A stretch of 64,000 nt of DNA from Dactylonectria macrodidyma (GCA_020744425.1 JAGMUV010000013.1:372001-436000); one strand, 5' to 3'. Shown: positions 22,316 to 34,347, counted from the first letter of the stretch. Numbers and translations: made by a program. Notes: generated from the sequence alone by a model not told the origin.

Positions 22316-22323
22316 TATATAAA
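22316..22323 (+). promoter_or_regulatory. probable TATA box of the 22.5-kb gene
   Basis: TATATAAA in a GC-normal context about 184 nt upstream of the chosen ATG at 22507. A pyrimidine-rich TCATCC tract, common near fungal transcription starts, follows at 22362-22388. Confidence 0.45.
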
Positions 22324-22506
22324 CGGCCGTCTTCCCGCCTTGTTAGTTTCTTAATCTCCATCTTCATCCTCATCCTCATCCTCATCTTCTCTTGAATCAT
22401 GCTCCCTACCTGGATCTACCACTTCTCCCGTCTGTCTTTCACACTGCTCTCCTCTATCTGCCCAACTCATTCTTCCACCCTTAGCACCAACAACGCCTTC
22501 CCAACC

Positions 22507-23176
22507 ATGGATGAACAGCGCGTTGAGCGTATCTTTGACGATGCTTTTGGTGCCCACCTCCGCGACACCCCCAAGGATGAGCTCGATGTCTGGTCGCAGG
22601 GCATGGCCTTGATTGAAAGAGTTAAACAAGGACTAGAGACAGTGGCTGAATCAGGGGACAAGGGCTTGTTTGGTCAGGCCTTTGAGGACTTCGCGTGGGA
22701 GAGAGTCCCTCTGAGCACCACCCGCGATGCCTTGTTCCATGTCTTTGAGATTTTGGACAATCATGAACTTCGCGCGGAGTTCGACGATTTCCTCAATGCT
22801 CCCCTCGACACTGAGGAACAGCAAGCTACCGCCCGGGCCGCCCTTTGCCGTATCACAGGTTTGCCTACGACCGTGAAAGAGCGACCCAACGCGGAGCAGC
22901 TCAGGGCTCAGGTGCTTGCCATCATCGAAGACGTCCAGGTATGTGCCGCCTCTTTTCCTTTCTACTCTCCAACTAAAGCCATGCCTCTAGGTACGCTGGA
23001 AAGATCAGCCGGAGAAGCTAGACCTATTTCTCACCAAATTCCTTTCGCTTGGGCTTAAGGAGGATCAAGCAGCCGCTATCAGCGAGCTTACTGTGGCAGC
23101 GGCCTCGGAGCCGGATCTAGTTGAAAGTCTAGAGAAGATGCATAGCATCATCAAACAGGAGCACGATGAATTGTGA
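22507..23176 (+). CDS. hypothetical acidic protein
   Basis: Two exons, 22507-22938 and 22991-23176, with a 52-nt intron (GTATGT...CTAG) in phase 0, giving 205 residues. The start MDEQRVERIFDDAFG was chosen because it sits in a good initiation context (CCAACCATGG). The in-frame ATG at 22399 would add a 36-residue hydrophobic stretch (LSFTLLSSICPTHS) that could act as a signal peptide but more likely is 5' leader. The mature sequence is rich in Glu/Asp and predicted helices (LRAQVLAIIEDVQ; DLFLTKFLSLGLKEDQAAAI). The C-terminal half resembles fungal COMM- or HCaRG-like helical proteins only superficially. No domain is claimed. Confidence 0.62.
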
Positions 23177-23423
23177 ATGGGAAGAATACTGGTTCTACTG
23201 TTGACGTCGGTGCTGTCGATGCTGGGCGTATGATGGAATGAGGATAAATTGTAGTGCTCGTATCTGTACTGGGGATCTTTTGATTGAGAAAGAGATGACG
23301 ATTGTTGAAATGACTTTGAGTATCGAAGATACTTTTTCGTGGCAATTTAGGACATCTTCTAGCGTGATAAATGTCGAAATGATTGTTGCCTCTCACAGTT
23401 GTGTTATAAGTAATGTAGGGATC

Positions 23424-24558
23424 CTAAAATGTTGTCTGAAGCGCGGGATAATCCTTGGCTTGCACATGCAAATCAGCAATGATCGACTCCGACTCATCCC
23501 CTCCGAGATGCTGCATCCGTTCCAAATCATCTTCTGCTAGGTTCTCCAAAACCTCTTTGTTATCTTTGCCTTCTTTTTGCTCTTCGTCTTGAGGCTCCGT
23601 CGCTTTCTCAATTCCCGACTTTTCTCCAATAAGAAGAATTTGAGCGTTGACATAACTAAGATGGGACGGCTTAGAGGGCATCCAGCGTAGATCTCGGAAT
23701 TCTTCAAGCACGCTGTTTTCTGTCAGTAATTCTATAAGTTGACTGGTAGAGCATAACTCACTTTTTGGGGAATTCGGGGCCCTTGGGAAGTCTTGCGTTT
23801 GCCGGTCCTGGATACTTTGGATTCTTGGTGCTGATGATGAAGCTTCCCTGTCTTTTGAGACCCAGCTTTTCCTGGACCTCATCTAGTTCTTGAGGCAGCG
23901 TGAGCATATATGCGAAATGGCTCTCCCGACCCGTTGAGATTATCGAGTAGACACCTTCCGCAATTGGTGTGGGATGGGGAATGTGCCGGGTACCAACTGT
24001 CTTGGTGGCATATTCCGACGAGGCGAGGAAGTCATCCTTGAGGTCTTGATACGAAGCCTTCGACATATCGACAAATGCCATAAACCTGTCTTTTGGGCTT
24101 GTTGGGAACGTCTTCTTCGGCAAGACAAGCACCCTCGTGTTTCCAGAATCGCCAATCGGCCCTTCGCCGAGTCGTGCATCCTTGGGGATGGGCCGGAGAA
24201 GCATGTAGCTTCGCGCAATGTCGTTTACTCCTTCTGGTTCATCGGTGTTGACGCGTCCCCGAATGAAGAAGTAGACGATGCCCTTCTCCATGGCGTTGGA
24301 TGGCATGCCAGGTTCTCTGGATGGCTTGACTGCATCGTCCAAGTCGCCGTTCTTTTCCTCCTTTGGGGCTTTTGGGGATCCTTCACTCTCATCGCTTTTC
24401 TTCTCAAATTTCTCGTCCGATTTAGATTCCGATTCTCTGGCAGTTTCATCTTCCTTGGTCTTGGTGCGCTTTCTCTTGGGCGACTCATGCTTGGTCTGGT
24501 GCTTCTCACCAGTCGCCGCCGTGCCCCCCCCCTTCGTTGATGACCGCAAGACTGCCAT
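23424..24558 (-). CDS. conserved fungal protein often auto-named 'BTB domain transcription factor'
   Basis: Two exons, 23762-24558 and 23424-23712, with a 49-nt intron (GTGAGT...ACAG); the phase-2 join gives 361 residues. The N-terminal 100 residues are Lys/Glu/Ser-rich with basic clusters (PKRKRTKTK) that could be a nuclear localisation signal. The conserved body runs from GIVYFFIRGRVN through SYMLLRPIPKDARLG, VLVLPKKTFPTS and GVYSIISTGRESHFAYMLT to SFIISTKNPKYPGPANARLP, and after the intron EEFRDLRWMPSKPSHLSYVN. This matches, from memory, a family found across Pezizomycotina. The name is an annotation habit; no BTB/POZ fold is visible here. An acidic tail follows. Location and function are unknown. 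Confidence 0.8.
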
Positions 24559-25098
24559 GGTGTCGAGTGCGAGGGAAAATGGTGATTATGTTGGATGCAA
24601 GCGATCGTAGTGATTGAGATGACAGCCGGAGATGTGAAATGCTCGGCATGTTGCGCACACCGCTGAAAGCGGTTCGTGATGTCATAGATTCTGTGGCGTG
24701 CATCGGCGTGAACGTTTATTGCTAGCAACTCGCCCTTGATGGAGTGGCTTGAGCGGTCAGCAATTCAATAGCCGTTTATCTCTCCTTGAGGGTTGCAGGA
24801 GGCGCGGTCGGTATCAAATATTGTCGATCAGGTTGGTTGCATTCTTCATGTCATCATGTCATAGTGCTACATCGGGTTTGTATGGGTGTGCTCGTCTGGT
24901 GGTGGCGCTGACCCTGTTTTTTGAACTCCTTCACCGTATCGATAGCAGTTGACAGTGACATCACGGCGCCTCTCTCGTCAGACCCTACATATAGCGAGCG
25001 TATGCCTTCGTAGTGCCTGTGAAAATCGCTCTCAAAAGACCCAGGTATACCTTCATCCGTGGGCCAGGTCCCAAGATTCTTCCCCATTTGCCCGCACA
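24559..25098. other. divergent intergenic region
   Basis: Separates two divergently transcribed genes, so both promoters should lie here. The plus frame entering from 24949 is read-through upstream of the MATE start. No TATA box or binding-site cluster was convincing. Confidence 0.5.
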
Positions 25099-27338
25099 AT
25101 GTCTCGATCTGGATCCTCGCCGATCGCGATTAATGGCGTGCGCGACGGTCGCCGTCATTCCATCCTCTCTGACTTTCTTTCTGGAAGCGTGCAATTCTCC
25201 ACTTCATTCGTCGATACAGGTCCCAACGCGCAAGAAATCTTAACAAGAGACATCGAAGATTGCTCCTCCGAGGACGAACACGCAGTTAGCGACTCCGAGT
25301 CGAGAACTATTCATGCGGCCGACGTGCAGCTAGCTTTCCATCCTAATGGAGTTGCATTCGGATCCGGCTTCTCGACTGTTCCGGTCCCAGGAGTAGACCT
25401 CCCGGTTCCTAACCAACACGAGGTAGATGAATCGCTTCAAGCAGAGCTCGACCTACTGCGCGATAACGACATTGTACCATCAAGACACCCTCGGACAGGG
25501 TGGAGGGCCAACTTCGTGGGGCGTATTTACCGCTCCCTCTTCAGCACCCGGGTTCAAGATCATAAGAAGCCGATTCATTCTCCCTTGGCTGAGACGACTC
25601 CGCTGCTACCGGACGTACCCCTAGCATCTGGAGATGTAACACCGACGCTATCCCCAGATGAAGTGCACAAACGGTGGGAAGAAGCCGTCGCTGCACACGA
25701 CATCAAGACGACTTGGCAGCGTGAGGCAAAGACGCTGGTGCAATACGCGGCACCGCTGATTGCTACATTTCTGCTGCATTATTCGGTGACGGTCGGAAGC
25801 GTGCTGACAGTTGGCCGCCTTGGAATGGAGGAGTTGGCAGCCGTTAATCGTGAGTGTCGTCGCCCAAAAACCAGATGCAATTCGAACCTGGGATTCCTAA
25901 GAGCAGTCTAGTGGCCACTATGACGGCTAGCATCACATATTACGTCCCGGTGCAAGGGCTCGCAACCAGCCTGGACACGCTATGTGCCCAAGCGTACGGG
26001 TCAGGCCATAAACACCTCGTGGGCCTCCAAGCGCAGCGCATGACTTGGCTTCTTTGGATTCTCATGATACCCATTGCAATAGTCTGGTGGTTCTCGGAAC
26101 CGATCCTGGCCGCGCTTGTTGGTGGCGGGCAGACAGCAACACTTGCAGCCCTCTATCTGCGAGTCTTGATCGTTGGCATGCCAGGCGTCGCAGCCTTCGA
26201 GAGCGGCAAGCGCTTTGTGCAGTCTCAGGGCTTGTTTCATGCGACGACATACACCTTGCTCATAGGCGCTCCGCTAAGCTTCCTGCAGAATTGGCTGTTT
26301 GTCATCCGAGCGGGTTGGGGTTTTGCTGGCGCGGCTACTGCCATGGCCATCACGCAGAATCTCTTGCCGATCTTGCTCATCTTATACGTACGGCTCTTTG
26401 AGGGTTCTGAATGCTGGAAAGGCTTTAGCCGGAAGGCCTTCAGTAACTGGGGTAGGTTGTATGCTTGCTTGCTTTGCAGGTCGAAGGCAGGCCGCTGACT
26501 CTTCAACTCATCAATAGGTCCAATGATCAGGTTGGCTCTGCCTGGCATGATCATGATCGAAGCCCAGTTTTCGGTGCTCGAGATTCTCACCATCGCCGCC
26601 GGGCGATTCGGAACCGCACAACTTGCTGCGCAGAGCGTCCTTGTCACTGTGACATCCACTTCATTCAACATACCGTTTCCGCTGGCTATCGCAACTTCCA
26701 CCCGTGTTGCTAATCTCATTGGAGCACAGCTAAGTGATGCCGCACGCACAACTGCTAGAGTAGTACGTCCTCTTAGCCTCGATCCAGATTCCCTACCTCC
26801 TACCCATTTGTTAACACTGGCTTTGTAGGCCATCTTCGCCGCATGCGCTGTCGGACTGTTCAACCTTACTATTTTTGTCACGCTCCGCAGACAGTTACCC
26901 CGTCTGTTCACACAAGACGATGAGGTAGTCGACATTGTGGCCCAAGTCATACTCGTTTGTGCAGTAATGCAAATTTTCGATGCCATGGCTGCCGTGTCGC
27001 ATGGCCTTCTTCGGGGTATCGGACATCAGGCAATCGGAGGCTACGCGAACTTGTTCTCGTATTACGCAGTGGCATTGCCAATCGCGCTGTGGACGGGTTT
27101 TGGTCTGGGTTGGAAGTTGGCAGGTCTCTGGACTGGGTTAACAGTCGGCCTTGCAGTGTGAGTTTGCCCAATATTCCCAACCACTTGCTTGACTATGAGT
27201 GTGTGTTGTTGACGGGATTTATCCAGTGTCTCGGGACTTGAAACTTTATATCTCTATCTCACCGATTGGGAGAGGGCCGTTGCTCAGGCTGAGGCAAGGA
27301 TGCGAACGGAGACCCGAAGGACGTCGGTATTGGCGTAG
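25099..27338 (+). CDS. MATE-family multidrug/metabolite exporter
   Basis: Five exons: 25099-25849, 25912-26451, 26518-26762, 26829-27157 and 27227-27338. Introns are 62, 66, 66 and 69 nt, all GT-AG, and phases are consistent, giving 658 residues. The start MSRSGSSPIAING is the first Met after the leader. A hydrophilic N-terminus of about 210 residues with acidic stretches is typical of fungal MATE proteins. Twelve helices follow: APLIATFLLHYSVTVGSVLTV begins TM1, then ATSLDTLCAQAYGSG (the conserved loop of the MATE fold), FVIRAGWGFAGAATAMAITQN, and in repeat 2 FPLAIATSTRVANLIGAQL, matching the second MATE signature. Such proteins exchange H+ or Na+ for organic cations or metabolites at plasma or vacuolar membrane; yeast Erc1 is a relative. 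The substrate is unknown. Confidence 0.88.
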
Positions 27339-28171
27339 TGAGTTAGGTGTCTGACGGTAGACTTTGAGAAACCGGCGTGTCCGAGAACACCGTGGTTAAG
27401 AATCGAGAGTAGGGCAAGGAAAATGTGTAGAAGAATTTTCTTATAGAAGGCTGAGAAGTCGCCTGACAAGGGGATTAACGGACTTCTCTCTGCCATAACG
27501 CGTCGCTTTCATTTATCGCTATCTCATTTCCGTTGAATACTCGGCAGCTATTCGCCATTAGCGTTACCATCGCAACCATGAAATCTTCGCAGCTTCCATC
27601 CTTGGTGTCCTCGCCAAGGTAACCACAGCGTCAAGGCTTTGTCGAAGGACATTTAGATGTATATTTACATGAGGCAGCCAGTAAAGCAACAATATATAGC
27701 TGTCCGCTCCACCAGTGCACATATCATATGGATATGCTGTTGATGATTCTATTACTTGGGTGCTCGGATCGAATCCGCGCACTAGGAATCTCATTTTTCC
27801 CGATGATACGGAGTACATGCTCCGTTAGTTGACCCTCATTTGGCACATGTTACAAGGCGTCAGTGACGTCACACATCCTTGTCAATGATGGCAACAATAC
27901 GTGCTCCTGTCTTGCAGCCAATCAATCCTCAGGAAACGTCCCATCCAAACTTCTACATCCGTACAACTAATTATGGATGAATTGAACTGTGTATTTCCAT
28001 GTTCTCATCATTACCGCTTGATAGCACACACAAGACTACGTAAGCAGTGAGATCTCCCCAGAACATGACGCCTGGAATGCGTCACAATCTCATTAAAAAA
28101 GACATAAAATGTTGAGATTTCCTTCTCCAAGAATACACAGTTCAAAATCTCAATCCTAAATCATAAAAATT
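27339..28171. other. intergenic, nothing recognised
   Basis: AT-moderate spacer with short unconvincing frames. The GGATCGAATCC segment near 27765 is not a tRNA (see rejected items). Confidence 0.5.
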
Positions 28172-28685
28172 ATGTCGCTTCCCATTACTACTGAATCAAC
28201 CAACGTCATGTCGGACTTGAACCAGACCCCCGCACGAGAAGTGGCCGGCCAGGGAGCCTCCACTTCTGCCGAGCATTCGAAGCTTTCTTCGAATGCCAAG
28301 GAGGAATCAACTCGTGACCTAGAGGAGCGGGTGCCCGATACTGCTGCGCGAGAAGGGGCTGGCCACAACGCCGCTGATTCCGCCGAGGATTCGAAGCTTC
28401 CTATAAATGCGAAAGACGAATCATCTCGAGGTCATGACTGGGGTTCACCCGATCAAGTATGACAGCCACGTTCATCTACCAACCATCATAACTGATTAAA
28501 TATAGGTCCACCCTTCTGGCAATGAGCCCAATCAGTCTACCAACCAAACTCATGCAAAGGAAGGAGGCAAGGCATCTATCGTACCTCAAAAGCTGCAGGA
28601 AAAGCTTCCTGAGAGCATTGAACGGGCGGTTCCGAACGCCATTCACGATACCGGTGATACTGGGGGTGTGCACCGGAAGTTGTAG
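28172..28685 (+). CDS. small Ser/Glu-rich protein with an internal duplication
   Basis: Two exons, 28172-28456 and 28506-28685, with a 49-nt intron (GTATGA...ATAG, branch-like CTGAT), giving 154 residues. Two copies of a unit of about 40 residues can be seen. AREVAGQGASTSAEHSKLS (residues 21-39) resembles AREGAGHNAADSAEDSKLP (59-77), each followed by NAKEES or NAKDES and an arginine-rich turn. The C-terminus, QKLQEKLPESIERAVPNAIH then DTG, resembles the ends of several small Pezizomycotina proteins I recall without a function. No signal peptide or membrane helix. It is hydrophilic and likely disordered; a stress-related role is only a guess. Confidence 0.6.
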
Positions 28686-29121
28686 ACTATATAATGGGCG
28701 GTCCACTCCTTCCAGGTGGTGTGATAGAGAGATGGCGTGGCTCATGTTGAGGCAAAGTTCATATGAGATTTCTAGGTTCGTGGGGAATATGTAATTAGAA
28801 CGTTATTTTGGATTCTCTGGCCCAACTGCGACTTGGCAATGGAGCCGCGTATAACTATTTGCTGAGAAATTCCTACACATCAGGAAAAAAAATTAGTCCG
28901 TAAACATTGCCCTGATATTATCCCGTGCCCTTCATCGTGGCGACCAACACTGAACTGCAACCTATCTGGCTGTCCAACTTGTTAGAGGCTGGCAATCCTA
29001 TGCAAACTTGAGCCGCAAACGTTTGCAAGCGCACTGGAGAATATACTCTACGATAAATATATTTAACACATATGGTATGCATCTCTTAAATTCTAGGCAA
29101 AATAAATAAGCCAATATGCCC
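28686..29121. other. intergenic between convergent genes
   Basis: AT-rich 3' regions of the two convergent genes. Nothing else was seen. Confidence 0.5.
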
Positions 29122-32100
29122 TTACACTCCAACATGAACATATGGAATCCAATGCGGCGAACTAAGGGCGTCATTATCGCATAAAACAACGTCTCTTGGT
29201 AAACGATCACCTCTCGTATCACCACCAACGGCGTCCCGAGCGCTAGACTCATCCTCTACCCATCCTGCGCTCAATGTCTCAGCGGATGTGCCAGGGGATG
29301 CGGCTACTCCCCGCTGACTTAACCAGCGATCTCGGAGCACTCTTGTGGCATTGTGAAGTCCCCAGGCGACTGATCTATCCGTTATGCCACTATCCCTCAT
29401 GCCTTCGTATGTGATCTTCGCCATATCAACGCACAGTTTATCTTCAACTTCCCATAATGTGCCAATGACATGGCGGAACCCTGCTAGTTGAAACCCGCTG
29501 ATGAGGTGGATACTCTCATCAATAAATCGACTGTTATGGATCTGGCCGGTTCCACAAGCAGACAAATAGGCGAGGAACGGCGAGTGTTTGCGAAGGTTGA
29601 TCTCGAGAAGGTTTGCAACTGTGAGGGGATCGCTCTGTCCGTCCGCTAAAACAAGGTGGCTATTTGATGGGTCTTTCCTATCTGTATACCCATGGCCAGC
29701 GAAATGAAATATCTCGCATTGGAGCAGATGTGAAAGAACGTCGTCCTTCTTGCGTCCAGGTTCAAGAGGGTTGACTGACATTTCTCTGCACAGGCCCTGT
29801 ACGGCGGCTGTCTCTCTAGATGCAAAAGGGAGACTAGAGTTTCCGGGTGTGTGTTCCATTGCGACTAACAGCGCCTGGCGTGGAGTGAATGATGAAATTG
29901 GACGCCGCTGACCATTGATGACTGCTTTGATAGAAGAGTTGTACGAAGAAATAACTCTATCCAGGACCGTGTCCGAAGAACCGCGTTTGTATATTCCAGC
30001 TGCATGGATCGGGAATTTGGTGAGGAGCCCCGTTGGAATCCACCAAACGTGTGGCCAACTTTTGCCAACAGGAGTCTGGGTAAACCCGAGAGCCTGCAGT
30101 ATTGGGTCCGTGATGCAATGCCATAGCCACTCGAGAACCTCGGGCCTTTCCAACGTACCCTTCGATAACACTCTCCGTATCTCCTGAGTTTCGAGGTCTG
30201 GCAAAGAGATTGATCGGATTTGGTCTGTTTCGACAAGAATCGCATCGCAGCGGAGACTGCTTGTGTTGAGGAAGACGATAGGACCGTTCATTGCAGCCTG
30301 CCTCACGTCAAGTTCGCCTGGAGGAAGAAGAAACTGCTGAAACTCGGGTTTTTCACGGATCTCAGCGACCAACTTGTCAAATTCATTCCCCGTTTCGTAT
30401 CGTCGGTTTGTCTGAAGACTCCAAGTTGAGTCCTCTGGTTTCCGCAGCGCAAGTCGTACACCAGGCTCTCCCAGCTGGTCCCCGAGACTGACAAATCTTT
30501 CCGCCAGTTGAGGATACTTCTCCTGCACTTCGACAATATCGGCTCGGATGTCCTCTAGAGACGTAGCAAGCACGCCGCGGCCCCGTTCAAGAAAGCTTAA
30601 CGCAACAAACGGTTCTTTGCCAACCTGCAACGCCGCGGCGGCAGCATCAGAAGCAAAGCCTGTAACGTCGCCTAGAATCTCTTGTTTGTCAGAATTCCCC
30701 AGTGAGCGTACCGTCAGCTGAGGAATAAGGCTAGCGACGGTCTCCGAAGTCTCATAGACTTGCTGCCAATTCGACATATCTGCATAGCACTGAATGACAG
30801 ACCTACCAGCGGCTACCCGTTTTTTTACCGATGACTGGTTCTGACGTAGTGCAGATCGATAATGAGAAATCGCTTCTTGGCGATCTTCATCTGACCCTGT
30901 TATCGAGAACTGGGCGCAAAGGGCGCTTGCGAGGTTGGATAAATGTGCTGCCCGGAACTCATCAGTCTCCTCAAGCACATCGATCGATCTTCGCATGGAT
31001 TTAATAGCTTCATCAAGATCGGCTCGTTCTCTAGTGCTCTCGTATCTGGCGCGTAAAAGCGCTCCGAGTTGATTCAACTGCATCCCTTGGTCGATGTGAT
31101 CCTCTCCTGTCACGGCAACTGCCTCTCTTGTTACTTGGATGGCTTCGTCAAGGTCCTCAATTGCCCGCGTTTTATGGAATAGGGCATTGAGCTGAATCCC
31201 GAGATGGCCCAAGAATAGTCCTCGCTCCGGATGGCCTTGCGCTGTCAGACTAACTACCATTCTAGCCAACTTAACAGACTCTTCAATGTCAGATAGCGAT
31301 CCTGTTCTGCGGTATCTGTGCTCAAGATTGGATCCATGATTGTTCAGATAGACGATTCGCTCAGAGTGGCCTTCTGGCGTTTCGTTGACGACCTTCGAAG
31401 AAATGCCAATGGCCTCTTCTAGATCATTCAGGGCACCCGTCCTAAGATACCTAGCGCTGAGCCCTGCTGCGAGGCTTGTAAGGCAAATCACCCAGTCTGG
31501 GTCTCTTTCTGGCGTAGCATCAATCGCTTGCCTAGCAAACTTGATGGTCTCTTCGAGATAGACCATCTCTCCTGAGAGACGGTACCGAGAATCGAGGCGG
31601 TTTCCGAGTGTGTTGAGCAACTTTGCTCTGAACGGGTGATTTGCTGGAGTCGACTGAAGAGCTGTCTTTGCAAGTTCGATGGCCTCGTCAAGATCCGATA
31701 CTGACGCCGTTCTTGTGTATCGCTTGCCCAGTCTACTCGTGAGGTAAGTGACGTACTTAATTCGGTCTATATGCCCCACTGGTGTGTCGTTGACTGTCCT
31801 CCTGGCAATCTGGATGGATTCTTCGAGATCAGCCATCGATCCGATGATGTCGTAGCGGGTAACAAGTCCAGTTCCAAGCCAACAAAGCCGGTGCTGTCGA
31901 TCTGGATGTTGCCCTGGGGTGAGATTGACCACTTCTCTCAATGTGGCAATAGCCTCTCCACTGCTAGAAAGTTCTCGTCCGAAATAAGCATGGTTACTCA
32001 GGATGCGTCCAAGGAGGAACAAAGGCTCTACCCGGCCTTCCTGATCCTCAGGAGCTATCCGAACAGCTTCTCTGGCTGCGTTGATTGCCTCGTCGGGGTT

Positions 32101-34253
32101 CGTCAATCCCTTGGAATCGTAGTACTGGCTGTCCAATATCCGTGCAAGGTTCCCTAAGTATATGCAGCGGTTGAAAGAATCGCTTGGAGATGCCTGAACG
32201 GCTTGTTTAGCCAGGTCGATAGCCTCTTCTAGATCCCCTGCTCCTCTAGTGCGTTCATATTGATCATTGAGTAAAAGCGAAAGACTGTTCAAACACTCTG
32301 CATGGTCTTGACTTTCGCATGGAGTAGCTTGTATGGCTTGTCGGGCAGTGGAAATGGCTTCCTCCAGGTCATATAGTTCTTTTGTGACTTTGTAACGATC
32401 ATAAAGCAAAAGTACCAGTCTGTTCAGACCCTCTGGCAGATCGTAATGACCATATGGAGCAGCTCGAACAAATCTTTGAGCTACCTTAATCACCTCCTCA
32501 AGATCATGACGTGATCCTGAAACCTTGTATCGTTCGTCAAGCAAAATGGCAAGACTGTTCAGATGTTCTAGTCGATCAGACTGTTCATCCAGACTTGATT
32601 CGAGCGCTTGCTGGGCTAGGGACACAGCTTCTTCGAGAACCTCCACCGAATTTGACTCTTTGTATCGATCATGAAGCAGAAGCGCAAGCGTGTTCAGGTA
32701 TACTGGTCGATTGGAGTGACCATATGGAGTTCCTTGAATAGCTTGCCGAGCGATTTCTGTCGCTTCCTCAATGTGTCTCAGCAAACCTGAAACTTTGTAT
32801 AGATCATGAAGCAAAAGAACGAGACTGTTCATATATTCTGGTCGATCTGGATGCTTATCTGGAGTGACTTGGATTGCCCGTCGAGCTAGAGCTACGGCGT
32901 CTTCAAGATCGACTAGCGCTTCTGAATCAGTGTATTTATTGTAAAGCAGAAGCACGTGGGTATGTAAACACTCTGCTTGATCCTTGTGGCCGTTCGCAGT
33001 GGCTCGAGTTGTTTGTTGGGCGATCGCAATGGCTTCCTCAAGATCAAGTGTCGATTCTGTGTTGGTGTATCGCTCATACAGCAGCCTCCCAAGGCTTATC
33101 AAGTAGCGGGTATGCTCCGGACAGTCATTTGGAGTCAAGTCAACTGCTTCTCTCACCATTCGAGTTGCCTCTTGAAGGTCAACCCCTGACTCGTTGACGC
33201 GGAATATTTCGTAGAGCCTGAGTCCAAGGCTATGTAAAAACTGTCTCCTTTTCTGACGGTCATTTGGAATTGCGTGAAGAATTTCTTTGCTAATTTTGAG
33301 AGCTTCTTTAAGATCGACTGTAGATCCCGTCGCTCCAGACCTTTCACATAGGACAGCTGCGAGAGTATCCAGGTGTTCCAACTTGTCTGGATGACCATAT
33401 GGCGTTAATCGAACTGCCTCTCTGATCATTTTCATTGCCAACTGAAGGTCAGTTTCCGATCCTGTGCGTTGATGCCGATCGCAGAGTGCGTATGCAAGGT
33501 TACTCAGGAACCTCATTCGCTCTTGGTTGCTCTCCGAGGTAGATTCGGCCAGGTGCAATCCAATATTGATGGAATTTTCAAGATCCTCCTTCGTCTTTAT
33601 GGCTGTGTATCGGTCATGAAACATAGCTCCAAGATTGGCCCACCATACTTCCCATTTCATGTGTGTGCTTGGGGCTATCTTAAGTGCGGTTTCCATAATC
33701 TCAATGGCCTCATCAAGGTCTCCTATTGTAGCAGTAATGAAAAACTGCTTATTGAGCAGGCATCCAAGAGTATTCAAATACTCTGCTTTTTCTGGAGCAT
33801 TGTCTGCAGTTCCGGCGACAGCTTGCCGAGCCATTGTAACAGCCTCTTCAAGGTCATTGCTTTGACATGTGTAGTTGTAGTGGTGGCCGAGCACGCGCCC
33901 AAGGCTGTGTAAATGTATTGACCGATCAGGATGGCTCTTCATGGTAATCTGAACTGATTTTCTAGCCATTTGAGTCGCCTCTGCAAGATGTGTTTCTATC
34001 CTTGTTTCGAGATAGCTTTCAAAATGCTTGCAAGCAAGGCTATGGAAGTGTCTTGCCTTAGCTTCATGGTCTTCGGATGTTGTATCAACAGTGTCCTATA
34101 GAAGTCACAGAGCATCACCTAGATCAGCCTTTGCTCTATTTGTGAGGGTTCAACAGAAGCCCTTTCTAGGACTAAATAAAGACGCACCCGATTGATACGA
34201 CCTCGGAGGGGTAGATCGACAAGCCCAAAGAGGGCCGGCTCTGGATGCGACAT
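29122..34253 (-). CDS. TPR-CHAT protein (tetratricopeptide array plus caspase-like CHAT domain)
   Basis: Two exons on the minus strand: 34188-34253 (22 codons, MSHPEPALFGLVDLPLRGRI...) and 29122-34095. The 92-nt intron (GTGCGT...ATAG) keeps phase 0, giving 1679 residues. If the small first exon is wrong, the long frame starts at Met 33969 (1615 residues). Residues of about 50-1110 are roughly 24 repeats of 40-50 residues with the pattern [DL]-x-EEAI-x-x-A-R-x-A-V-x-x-T-P...LNxLGxxLxxRY, a classic fungal/bacterial TPR array. The last 400 residues form a CHAT domain with the His/Cys dyad: HFAGHG (His about 1490) and LSACGTG (Cys about 1536), followed by GFRHVIGTLWEVED. CHAT proteases are separase/caspase relatives. 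In bacteria TPR-CHAT is an effector in defence and cell-death systems; fungal copies are largely uncharacterised. Likely cytosolic. Confidence 0.9.
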
Positions 34254-34328
34254 TGTAGTTTTGTCTCAATATTAAGGCCGCTGGATAGAAAAAGTGCGCG
34301 TAGTCAACGCCCAGCAGGTTGACCACCT

Positions 34329-34347
34329 TGAAGTAACGATTACTTCA
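34329..34347. promoter_or_regulatory. 19-bp perfect palindrome upstream of the TPR-CHAT gene
   Basis: TGAAGTAA-CGA-TTACTTCA, 8-bp arms with a 3-nt centre, 76 nt upstream of the predicted start codon at 34253. A dyad of this form is what a dimeric regulator would bind. No factor can be named. Confidence 0.4.

Larger units (their letters stand above)
21765..22506. other. intergenic region with hairpin and upstream signals of the next gene
   Basis: Normal base composition resumes immediately outside the transposon. The stretch holds a 17-bp inverted repeat (21811-21827/21873-21889), a TATA box (22316-22323) and a TCATCC microsatellite (about 22362-22388). No gene was supported. An in-frame ATG at 22399 could extend the next gene by 36 codons. 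Confidence 0.5.

Noticed and set aside
23424..24558. BTB/POZ domain transcription factor, by the usual database name
   Set aside because: No BTB fold can be read in the sequence; the name is kept only as a family label.
27745..27795. tRNA-like T-arm GGATCGAATCC
   Set aside because: No acceptor stem, D-arm or anticodon arm can be paired around it on either strand; it is only a short palindrome.
34098..34112. In-frame TGA and TAG just upstream of the long TPR-CHAT frame, suggesting a truncated N-terminus
   Set aside because: They fall inside a phase-exact GT-AG intron, so no damage need be assumed.
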